Shown here piece by piece: positions 44,019 to 51,317 of a DNA stretch of 64,000 bases. The stretch's first letter is position 1. The number at the start of each line of letters is the position of its first letter. Made by a program: the position numbers and the translations under genes. The DNA is taken from NCBI RefSeq assembly GCF_034119845.1, contig NZ_CP139420.1:1466001-1530000 (forward strand). The letters run 5' to 3'. The notes under the pieces are model-generated. The model saw only the letters and a list, made by a program, of their open reading frames with translations. It was not told where the DNA came from and made no database searches. The DNA comes from Flavobacterium sp. NG2. GTDB taxonomy: Bacteria > Bacteroidota > Bacteroidia > Flavobacteriales > Flavobacteriaceae.

Positions 44019-44077
44019 GTTTAAGGTTCAGAGTTCCTTGTTGAACGTCCTTAAGCTTTAAATTTTAAACCTTAAAC
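44019..44077. repeat. Palindromic word repeat upstream of clpP
   Basis: GTTTAAGGTT (44019-44028) and AACCTTAAAC (44068-44077) are exact inverted copies enclosing 39 nt. It lies 11 bp before the clpP ATG. Related in sequence to 44782-44823. Confidence 0.4.
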
Positions 44078-44088
44078 TATAAAACAGA

Positions 44089-44763
44089 ATGAATTACGGT
44101 AAAGAATTTAAAAAATTTGCTACAAAGCACCAGGGAGTAAATGCTATGTATTACGATAAAATCGTATCGGCTATGAATCCTACGAATATGACTCCTTATA
44201 TTATTGAAGAGCGTCAGTTAAATGTATCACAATTAGATGTTTTTTCGAGATTAATGATGGATCGTATTATTTTCCTAGGTACAGGAATTGATGACCAAAT
44301 TGCAAATATCGTTCAAGCACAATTGTTGTTCTTAGAAAGCGCTGATGCTTCTAAGGATATTCAAATTTACATTAACTCTCCAGGAGGTAGTGTTTATGCA
44401 GGTTTAGGGATTTATGATACGATGCAATACATCAAACCAGATGTAGCGACAATTTGTACAGGAATGGCAGCTTCGATGGGAGCAGTTTTATTATGTGCAG
44501 GTGCGGCAGGAAAACGTTCGGCATTACCACATTCAAGAGTAATGATTCACCAACCATCAGGAGGTGCACAAGGAGTCGCTACTGATATGGAAATCAACTT
44601 GAGAGAGATGTTGAAATTAAAAGACGAATTGTATAAAATCATTTCGCATCATTCAGGACAAACATTTGATAAAGTGCACCTAGATAGTGAGCGTGATTAT
44701 TGGATGATTGCTGATGAAGCAAAGGAATACGGAATGATTGATGAAGTGTTGAGAAGAAGTTAA
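44089..44763 (+). CDS. clpP: ATP-dependent Clp protease proteolytic subunit
   Basis: A 224-aa serine protease of usual length. The catalytic Ser 129 is in T-G-M-A-A-S-M-G-A, His 154 in S-R-V-M-I-H-Q-P-S-G-G, and the Asp near D-S-E-R-D-Y-W. The N-terminal loop leads into R-I-I-F-L-G and the Y-I-N-S-P-G-G-S-V-Y-A-G handle is intact. Together with ClpX encoded 84 bp downstream it forms the ClpXP protease in the cytoplasm. Confidence 0.98.
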   Translation: MNYGKEFKKFATKHQGVNAMYYDKIVSAMNPTNMTPYIIEERQLNVSQLDVFSRLMMDRIIFLGTGIDDQIANIVQAQLLFLESADASKDIQIYINSPGGSVYAGLGIYDTMQYIKPDVATICTGMAASMGAVLLCAGAAGKRSALPHSRVMIHQPSGGAQGVATDMEINLREMLKLKDELYKIISHHSGQTFDKVHLDSERDYWMIADEAKEYGMIDEVLRRS

Positions 44764-44781
44764 ATTAGTTCCAAGTTTAAT

Positions 44782-44823
44782 GTTTAAAGTTTCAAGTTGC
44801 GTACGTAACTTGAAACTTTAAAC
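44782..44823. repeat. Perfect 17-bp inverted repeat between clpP and clpX
   Basis: GTTTAAAGTTTCAAGTT (44782-44798) and AACTTGAAACTTTAAAC (44807-44823) are exact reverse complements around the loop GCGTACGT. The flanks extend the pairing imperfectly. It ends 24 bp before clpX. No T-run follows, so it is not a typical terminator. Confidence 0.6.
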
Positions 44824-44847
44824 CATTTAAACTTTAAACAAAAAATA

Positions 44848-46080
44848 ATGGCAAAAGAAAAGTTAGAATGTTCATTTTGTGGACGCAAGAAACCAGACAC
44901 CAATTTGCTAATTGCAGGTATTGATGCGCATATATGCGATAAATGTATCGAGCAGGCACATGGTATTGTTCTTGAGGAAATAAAATCAAGTAAAGGACCA
45001 AATGTAGTAGGGGATTTGATTTTGCAGAAACCCAAAGAAATTAGAGCGTTCTTAGACCAATACGTTATTGGACAGGATCAAACTAAAAAAGTAATGTCAG
45101 TGGCGGTTTACAATCACTACAAACGTTTGATGCAGCAGCAAGAAGACGATGATGTTGAGATTGAAAAAAGTAACATCATTATGGTGGGGCAAACAGGTAC
45201 AGGAAAAACATTAGTAGCTAAAACTATTGCGAAGATGTTAGATGTGCCTTTGGCTATCGTTGATGCAACGGTGCTTACAGAAGCAGGTTATGTAGGAGAA
45301 GATGTGGAAAGTATTTTGACACGTCTTTTACAAGCTGCAGATTACGATGTTACTAAAGCAGAAAGAGGAATCGTTTTTATTGATGAGATTGATAAAATTG
45401 CTCGTAAAAGTGACAATCCATCGATTACGCGTGATGTATCTGGTGAAGGAGTACAACAGGCCTTGTTGAAATTATTGGAAGGAACAGTGGTAAACGTTCC
45501 ACCAAAAGGAGGACGTAAACATCCAGACCAAAAATTTGTAGAGGTAAATACGCAAAATATTTTATTTATCGCTGGTGGTGCTTTTGACGGAATTGAAAAA
45601 GTGATTTCGAAACGTTTGAACCGTCAAGCTGTAGGGTATTCGACTTCTAAAAATGCGGATAACATAGATAAAGAAAATTTATTACAGTACATTATCCCAA
45701 AAGATATCAAAGATTTTGGATTGATTCCTGAAATCATCGGTCGTTTGCCTGTATTGACGCATATGGATCCATTGGATAGAGAAACGTTAAGAGCAATTTT
45801 AACGCAACCTAAAAATGCATTAATCAAGCAATATCAAAAGTTATTCCTAATGGATGATGTTGAATTCACTATAACCAATGAAGCTTTGGATTTTATTGTT
45901 GATAAAGCCTTAGAATACAAATTGGGTGCACGTGGATTGCGTTCGTTATGCGAAGCAATTTTGACTGATGCGATGTATGAATTGCCAAGTTCTGATGATA
46001 AAGTATTGGAAATTGACAAAGAATACGCCCAAGAAACTTTGAATAAAAACTTATTGAAACGTTTGGAGATTGCTTCGTAA
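44848..46080 (+). CDS. clpX: ATP-dependent Clp protease ATPase subunit ClpX
   Basis: A 410-aa AAA+ unfoldase. It has the N-terminal zinc-binding domain (Cys 8, 11, 30 and 33), Walker A G-Q-T-G-T-G-K-T, Walker B F-I-D-E-I-D-K, the R-G-I/K-H-P-D-Q-K pore-2 region, and the I-G-R-L-P sequence (ClpP-binding/sensor area). The C-terminal helical domain contains G-A-R-G-L-R-S sensor 2. It delivers substrates to ClpP. It follows clpP after a palindromic 84-bp gap and has its own terminator. Confidence 0.98.
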   Translation: MAKEKLECSFCGRKKPDTNLLIAGIDAHICDKCIEQAHGIVLEEIKSSKGPNVVGDLILQKPKEIRAFLDQYVIGQDQTKKVMSVAVYNHYKRLMQQQEDDDVEIEKSNIIMVGQTGTGKTLVAKTIAKMLDVPLAIVDATVLTEAGYVGEDVESILTRLLQAADYDVTKAERGIVFIDEIDKIARKSDNPSITRDVSGEGVQQALLKLLEGTVVNVPPKGGRKHPDQKFVEVNTQNILFIAGGAFDGIEKVISKRLNRQAVGYSTSKNADNIDKENLLQYIIPKDIKDFGLIPEIIGRLPVLTHMDPLDRETLRAILTQPKNALIKQYQKLFLMDDVEFTITNEALDFIVDKALEYKLGARGLRSLCEAILTDAMYELPSSDDKVLEIDKEYAQETLNKNLLKRLEIAS

Positions 46081-46106
46081 CGTTTCGGTATTTTTAAATA
46101 ATTAGC

Positions 46107-46137
46107 AACCTGTTCATTGATTTGGACAGGTTTTTTT
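46107..46137 (+). terminator. Intrinsic terminator of clpX
   Basis: AACCTGTTCA pairs with TGGACAGGTT (one G-U pair), followed by seven T (46131-46137), 27 bp after the clpX stop. Confidence 0.85.
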
Positions 46138-46213
46138 ATGTCGAACATTGTTTGTTCTTAGGTTCTATAAAGTCTTTAGGTTTATGAAATAGTGCTTGAA
46201 TGATATGCTTTAG

Positions 46214-47029
46214 TTATTTAAGCTTTTTGATGCTACTACTTTCGATGAGTGATTTCATTTGAGCAATGGCGACTTTGTTTAATTGTAATAGTCGGTCTGA
46301 TTGTGATAAACCTTGCTGAATAAGCAAAGCATTTATACTTTCTAGGTTGCTTAATACTACTAGTTGTTCTAGGCTTGTAAAGTCTCTAATGTTTCCTTTT
46401 TTTTCACTATTGGCTTCTCTCCATTCTTTTGCAGTAATGCCAAATAGTGCTACATTTAATAGGTCTGCTTCATTGGCATAGACCAAGTTCGATTGGTGAT
46501 TTGTGATTTCTTTAGGGATTAAATTTTCTTTAATAGCATCAGTGTGAATTCGGTAATTGATTTTTGAAATAGTACGTTGTAAGTTCCATTCTAATTGAAG
46601 GCGATTGTTTTCGTCTGCTTTTAATCTTTGAAATTCTTTGATTAGGTAAATTTTAAATTGAGGACTAATCCACATTCCAAATTCAAAAGCAATATCTGGA
46701 TGAGCAAAAGTACCACCATATCGACCTGTAGTTGCTTTTAATCCAATGGCATTTGTTTTTTCAACCCAATCTTTTACGCTTAATTTGTAACTGTTAAGTC
46801 CAGCTTGACTTTTAATTATGGCAAATTCGCCATAATTAAAATTAGGATTGTAAACTGATTCCCAAATCCCGAGATATTCTACCGTATTTCTGTTTCGTAA
46901 CCAATCAGAAACAAAAAAATCACCATCTTTTGCTTTAAGCATATCAGTTATTGAAATAAATTCGTTTTCATTATCGACAATGATTCTTATCTCTTTGCCT
47001 TGAACTTCTATTTTCTTGTTTTTTGCCAT
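46214..47029 (-). CDS. KilA-N domain protein
   Basis: A 271-aa protein with a KilA-N domain at about 8-130 (I-S-I-T-D-M-L-K-A, D-W-L-R-N-R-N-T-V-E-Y-L-G, and the G-R-Y-G-G-T-F-A-H-P-D-I-A-F-E-F-G-M-W-I-S-P-Q-F core). A helical C-terminal part follows (about 135-271). KilA-N is a DNA-binding module common in phages, but stand-alone chromosomal copies of about 270 aa are frequent in Bacteroidota. No integrase, att site or other phage gene is next to it. Its role is unknown; it could be a remnant of an element or a domesticated regulator. An inverted repeat lies 35-53 bp upstream. Confidence 0.8.
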   Translation of the reverse strand: MAKNKKIEVQGKEIRIIVDNENEFISITDMLKAKDGDFFVSDWLRNRNTVEYLGIWESVYNPNFNYGEFAIIKSQAGLNSYKLSVKDWVEKTNAIGLKATTGRYGGTFAHPDIAFEFGMWISPQFKIYLIKEFQRLKADENNRLQLEWNLQRTISKINYRIHTDAIKENLIPKEITNHQSNLVYANEADLLNVALFGITAKEWREANSEKKGNIRDFTSLEQLVVLSNLESINALLIQQGLSQSDRLLQLNKVAIAQMKSLIESSSIKKLK

Positions 47030-47063
47030 TATTTGTTTATATTAATCCTATTCTAGAATGGTG

Positions 47064-47082
47064 TCTCAATTTTTATTTGAGA
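47064..47082. promoter_or_regulatory. Small dyad upstream of the KilA-N gene
   Basis: TCTCAA (47064-47069) and TTGAGA (47077-47082), 7 nt apart, lie 35-53 bp before the KilA-N start. It could be a self-regulation site; short dyads arise by chance in AT-rich DNA. The rest of 47083-47390 shows no gene. Confidence 0.25.
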
Positions 47083-47390
47083 ACTACAGTGAAATAAAGC
47101 TTCCAATAGTTCAGAAATGCTCATTGTTTTTTCTGAAATATAAATGTAGTAAAATATCATTTGTTTGAAGTTATTCTTTTATTATTCATCAATATTGTAG
47201 TAGGACAACTTTAATGTGGTAAAAGGCAATATAGTTATCCTAGTAGACAATGTCACGATGTGAAGTTTAAATGACTTATATATTAAAAAAAAAAACGGGA
47301 ATCTCTACTTTATAAAAAAATCTTCATTATTCTTTTATATCAACATTAGATTACCGATTTTTGCCCACTGAAAACCAACATAAAAACAAT

Positions 47391-48629
47391 ATGGCAATAG
47401 AAGATAAAGAAATCATTTTATTAAAAGTTTCGGGTCAGGATAAACCAGGGGTAACCGCAGGATTGACTTCCATATTGGCTACCTATGATGCCTTGATTTT
47501 AGATATAGGACAGGCTGATATTCACGATACTTTATCTTTAGGTATTTTATTCGAAATAAAAAGAGGTTCTTTGTCGGCACCTGTTTTAAAGGATTTATTG
47601 TTCAAAGCCTATGAGTTAGGGATTAAAGTGAAGTTTATTCCTATTTCAATTGAAGATTATGAAACTTGGGTAAAGGCACAATCAAAGCAACGTTATATCA
47701 TCAATATTTTAGGGGAGCATTTAACTGCAGCTCAATTATCTGCGGTGACCAAAATAATGTCGAACCAAAATTTGAATATTGATTCAATTGTACGTTTAAC
47801 GGGACGTACTTCGGTAGTGGAAAAAGAAGAATACCCTCGTTCTTGTGTTCAGTTATCTGTAACGGGTGAAATTGATGATAAAACACTAATGACGGCTAGT
47901 TTTATGGAAATTTCAAGAACGTTAGATGTTGATATCTCTTTTCAAGAAGACAATATGTATCGTCGAAACCGTCGTTTAGTGTGTTTTGATATGGATTCGA
48001 CCTTGATTCAAACCGAAGTTATCGATGAATTGGCGGAGTTGAATGGTGTTGGGGAACAAGTTCGAGCAATTACCGAATCAGCGATGAATGGTGAGATTGA
48101 TTTCAACGAAAGTTTCAAACAACGCATGGCTTTATTGGAAGGGCTTAGTGAAGAGGTGTTGCATAATGTAGCTGTTAATTTGCCAATCACTAAAGGGGCA
48201 CACCGTTTAATGAAAGCTTTGAAATATTATGGTTATAAAACCGCTATTTTATCAGGTGGATTTACCTATTTTGGAGAGTATTTACAAAAAGAATTAGGTA
48301 TTGATTACGTTCACGCGAACCAATTAGAAATTAAAGACGGTAAATTAACTGGGAAGTATTTAGGTGATATTGTAGATGGTCAAAAGAAAGCCGAACATCT
48401 AAAAGCCATTGCAGATAAAGAAGGCATACATATTAATCAAACTATTGCAGTTGGTGATGGAGCTAATGATTTACCAATGTTGAATTTGGCAGGTCTTGGA
48501 ATTGCATTTCACGCTAAGCCAAAGGTGAAAGAAAGTGCGTCGACTTCTATTTCTAGTCTGGGTCTGGACGGAGTTTTATATCTTTTAGGCTATCACGATA
48601 GACACATCGATATGATGGACGAAATATAG
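47391..48629 (+). CDS. serB: Phosphoserine phosphatase with N-terminal ACT domains
   Basis: The ATG at 47391 begins the conserved part; an upstream TTG (47361) would add 10 residues without support. The 412-aa product has two ACT-type domains (about 1-180; L-K-V-S-G-Q-D-K-P-G-V-T-A-G-L at the start) and a HAD phosphatase domain (about 195-410). The HAD motifs are F-D-M-D-S-T-L-I-Q (motif I), S-G-G-F-T-Y-F (motif II), K-K-A-E-H-L (motif III) and G-D-G-A-N-D-L-P-M-L (motif IV). It makes L-serine from phosphoserine. Location among unrelated genes suggests its own promoter. Confidence 0.96.
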   Translation: MAIEDKEIILLKVSGQDKPGVTAGLTSILATYDALILDIGQADIHDTLSLGILFEIKRGSLSAPVLKDLLFKAYELGIKVKFIPISIEDYETWVKAQSKQRYIINILGEHLTAAQLSAVTKIMSNQNLNIDSIVRLTGRTSVVEKEEYPRSCVQLSVTGEIDDKTLMTASFMEISRTLDVDISFQEDNMYRRNRRLVCFDMDSTLIQTEVIDELAELNGVGEQVRAITESAMNGEIDFNESFKQRMALLEGLSEEVLHNVAVNLPITKGAHRLMKALKYYGYKTAILSGGFTYFGEYLQKELGIDYVHANQLEIKDGKLTGKYLGDIVDGQKKAEHLKAIADKEGIHINQTIAVGDGANDLPMLNLAGLGIAFHAKPKVKESASTSISSLGLDGVLYLLGYHDRHIDMMDEI

Positions 48630-48645
48630 ATTTAAGATTTTTGAT

Positions 48646-48695
48646 TAACGATTTTTGATTGCAGATTGAACGCCAATCAAAATCAAAAATCGTTA
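48646..48695. repeat. Perfect 15-bp inverted repeat downstream of serB
   Basis: TAACGATTTTTGATT (48646-48660) and AATCAAAAATCGTTA (48681-48695) with a 20-nt loop. It lies between serB and the convergent small lipoprotein gene, so it may stop transcription from either side. The GATTTTTGATT word is a familiar flavobacterial intergenic pattern. Confidence 0.5.
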
Positions 48696-48721
48696 GTCAT
48701 TATTTGAAAACTATTAATGTT

Positions 48722-48862
48722 TCAAACGTTTTTAAGATTGAGTTTGGCAACTTGTTCTTGAATTTCCACACAACGTTTTCCTCCTGAGCCACCACAAACT
48801 CTACCGTTAACCGCACAGGATTGTAATAATAAAACAAGAACACTAAAGATAATAATTTTCAT
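48722..48862 (-). CDS. Small lipoprotein, 46 aa, coupled to the GH3 gene
   Basis: A short gene below the usual size limit. The ATG (48862-48860) shares one base with the TAA stop of the GH3 gene (TAATG), a coupling-type overlap. The product has a short lipoprotein signal peptide with a textbook lipobox L-L-Q-S-C (Cys 16), then R-V-C-G-G-S-G-G-K-R-C-V-E and a short helical tail. The two later Cys (23 and 31) flank a Gly-rich loop and might form a disulfide or bind metal. I know no name for it. Signal peptide, lipobox and overlap together make it a credible gene. Confidence 0.65.
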   Translation of the reverse strand: MKIIIFSVLVLLLQSCAVNGRVCGGSGGKRCVEIQEQVAKLNLKNV

Positions 48863-50388
48863 TAGGCAGTAATTTTAATCTGCATGGTTTTCAATTGCTC
48901 TAAATAATCCCTGCTGTTAGATAGTCTTGGAATTTTGTGTTGTCCACCTAGTTTGTCACGGTCTTTAAGCCAGTCATAAAATAAATTAGGACGTGCCACA
49001 TTGATAATAAGCGGATTCAAAGTCATATTGTTATGACGTTTGGCTTCGTAATCTGAATTGATTGATTGTAAAGTTTCGTCTAGAATCTTACGGAACAACT
49101 CCATGTCATAAGGAAGTGTTTTAAATTCAATCATCCATTCGTGAGCCCCTTTTTCTTTATCTTTCATAAAAATAGGAGCTACTGTATAATCGATGATTTC
49201 AGAATTTGTAAGCTTGCAAGCTTCAGCAAGTGCTTTGTCGGTGTTTTCAATCATTAACTCCTCGCCAAAAACATTGATGTGATGTTTCGTTCTTCCTGTA
49301 ACTCTAATTCGGTACGGGTTTAATGAAGTAAAACGAACGGTGTCGCCTATCAAATAACGCCATAATCCTGAATTAGTAGTGATTACAATAGCGTAATTTT
49401 TGTCTAATTCAACATCAGCTAAACGAATGGCTTTTTGATTCTCGGTTCCAAAAGTATCCATTGGAATAAATTCATAAAAGATGCCGTAATCTAGCATCAA
49501 TAGTAAATCATCAGAATAATTCAAATCCTGAATGGCAAAAAAGCCTTCAGAAGCGTTGTATATTTCGTAGTATTTAAAATCTTTTTGAGGTAAAATGTTT
49601 TTGTATTGTTCACGATAAGGTTCAAAACTCACACCACCATGAAAATAGACTTCGAGATTAGGCCAGATTTCAAGTAAGTTTCCTTTGCCAGTTTCTTCGA
49701 GCATTTTATTCATCAACACCAACATCCAAGAAGGGACTCCTGCAAAGCTAGTGACATTTTCTCTTTTTGTTTCATTGATGATGGCTGCAATTTTTGATTC
49801 CCAATGACTCATCAAGGAGATACGGTTATTAGGGGTGCTACTAAATTCTGCCCAAATCGGCATATTTTCAATCAAAATAGCGGATAGGTCTCCAAAGTAA
49901 CTATTGTTGTCTTCGTATATTTGAGAACTTCCTCCTAATCGAAGGCTTTTGCCTAAAAACATTTCAGAGTTTTCGTTATTGTTCAAATACATACATAACA
50001 AATCTTTGCTGCCTTTATAATGACAATCTTCTAGGGCCTCGTTACTGACAGGAATAAATTTACTTTTAGCATTAGTTGTACCGCTAGATTTTGCAAACCA
50101 TTTGATTGGGCTGTTCCAAAATAAATTTTGCTCTCCATTACGAGTCCTTTCTATCATTGGTTGAATTTCTTCATAACTAGTAATTGGAACTCGGTTGCAA
50201 AAACTGTTATATGAAAGGATGGAATCAAAATCATATTGTCTGCCAAGACTCGTATATTTTGCCGATTGAATCAAATTCATAAGTAACTCCTCTTGAACCT
50301 CATTAGGGTATTTCAAGAAAAGTTCAATTTGATGGATTCGTTGTTTGAGAACCCATGAAGCAAATGAATTAATAATGGTTAGTGGCAT
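48862..50388 (-). CDS. GH3 auxin-responsive promoter family protein (acyl-adenylate-forming)
   Basis: A 508-aa protein of the GH3 family: W-F-A-K-S-S-G-T-T-N-A-K-S-K-F-I-P-V-S near residue 95 (the ATP/AMP phosphate loop), F-A-G-V-P-S-W, Y-x-A-S-E-G-F-F-A-I-Q, and L-W-R-Y-L-I-G-D-T-V-R-F. Plant members conjugate amino acids to hormones by adenylation; bacterial members are widespread in Bacteroidota with substrate unknown. No hormone role is implied. It forms an overlapping pair with the 46-aa lipoprotein downstream. Confidence 0.9.
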   Translation of the reverse strand: MPLTIINSFASWVLKQRIHQIELFLKYPNEVQEELLMNLIQSAKYTSLGRQYDFDSILSYNSFCNRVPITSYEEIQPMIERTRNGEQNLFWNSPIKWFAKSSGTTNAKSKFIPVSNEALEDCHYKGSKDLLCMYLNNNENSEMFLGKSLRLGGSSQIYEDNNSYFGDLSAILIENMPIWAEFSSTPNNRISLMSHWESKIAAIINETKRENVTSFAGVPSWMLVLMNKMLEETGKGNLLEIWPNLEVYFHGGVSFEPYREQYKNILPQKDFKYYEIYNASEGFFAIQDLNYSDDLLLMLDYGIFYEFIPMDTFGTENQKAIRLADVELDKNYAIVITTNSGLWRYLIGDTVRFTSLNPYRIRVTGRTKHHINVFGEELMIENTDKALAEACKLTNSEIIDYTVAPIFMKDKEKGAHEWMIEFKTLPYDMELFRKILDETLQSINSDYEAKRHNNMTLNPLIINVARPNLFYDWLKDRDKLGGQHKIPRLSNSRDYLEQLKTMQIKITA

Positions 50389-50474
50389 TATGTAATAGTA
50401 ATTATGAATTATGCATTATGAATGATAACTTTACCAAAAATAGCAAAAAATGTCAAACATCAAACATTAAACGA

Positions 50475-51269
50475 ATGCAATACGAAGGAGTGCTCACAAA
50501 AATGCAAACTGAATTTGGAAATCCAATACAATATTATTTGGTTTTTGAAGATAGTTTCTTGAATGTGAATCAGATGGTAGGAAATGAAATTACGATTGAT
50601 TTTGTTGGGTATCAATGTCTTAATTGTCAAAAAAAGAAGACGATTTATCGTCAAGGCTTTTGTTATGAATGTTTTTATTCCAGTGCCGCAGTAGGGGATT
50701 GGATTATGAGACCCGAATTAAGTACGGCTCATTTAGGTATTGCCGATAGGGATTTAGAATACGAACAAAAAGTACAGTTACAACCCCATATTGTCTATTT
50801 AGCCTTGTCAAGTGAGATCAAAGTGGGAGTGACTCGTAAAACGCAAGTCCCAACGCGTTGGATTGATCAAGGAGCTAATGAGGCAATTACGATTGTAGAA
50901 GTTCCTAATCGTTATCTAGCAGGGATAACAGAGGTAGCCCTTAAAAATCATTATGCAGATAAAACCAATTGGCGCAAAATGCTAACTAATTCTATTGAGC
51001 CTATCGATTTAATTGCTGAACGTTTAAAATTAGAAAGTTTAATACCAGATGAAGTTCGGGACTATTTTATTTTGGATAAAAATGACTTGTACCAAATGAT
51101 TTATCCAGTGCTAGAGTATCCAACGAAAGTGAAGAGTTTAAATTTGGATAAAACCCCTTCCTTTCGAGGAAAGCTGATGGGGGTAAAAGGGCAGTATCTC
51201 ATTTTTGAAGATAATACTGTTTTTAATATTCGAGGGTCTGAAGGATATATTGTTCAGATTACTGTTTAA
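50475..51269 (+). CDS. DUF2797 family protein with a Cys4 zinc-ribbon
   Basis: The ATG at 50475 starts at M-Q-Y-E-G-V-L; an upstream in-frame start at 50382 would overlap the GH3 gene and a repeat-like stretch (tatgaattatgcattatgaat). The 264-aa product has a zinc-ribbon C-L-N-C...C-Y-E-C (about 50-75). A region at about 108-170 (H-I-V-Y-L-A-L-S-S-E-I-K-V-G-V-T-R, then R-W-I-D-Q-G-A) resembles the start of GIY-YIG nucleases. It is the DUF2797 family, function unknown. The resemblance to GIY-YIG is my reading; the catalytic Glu is not certain. Confidence 0.78.
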   Translation: MQYEGVLTKMQTEFGNPIQYYLVFEDSFLNVNQMVGNEITIDFVGYQCLNCQKKKTIYRQGFCYECFYSSAAVGDWIMRPELSTAHLGIADRDLEYEQKVQLQPHIVYLALSSEIKVGVTRKTQVPTRWIDQGANEAITIVEVPNRYLAGITEVALKNHYADKTNWRKMLTNSIEPIDLIAERLKLESLIPDEVRDYFILDKNDLYQMIYPVLEYPTKVKSLNLDKTPSFRGKLMGVKGQYLIFEDNTVFNIRGSEGYIVQITV

Positions 51270-51274
51270 AAATA

Positions 51275-51309
51275 ACAAAGCCTAAAAGTGATTTGCTTTT
51301 AGGCTTTGT
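51275..51309. terminator. Bidirectional terminator between DUF2797 and AsmA-like genes
   Basis: A perfect 14-bp stem, ACAAAGCCTAAAAG (51275-51288) with CTTTTAGGCTTTGT (51296-51309) and a 7-nt loop. It is followed by CTTTTA on plus and preceded by AAAAATAA on the other side, between two convergent genes. Confidence 0.85.
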
Positions 51310-51317
51310 CTTTTATG

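Noticed and set aside
46214..47029. Prophage remnant around the KilA-N gene
   Set aside because: No integrase, terminase, portal or att repeats are visible on either side.
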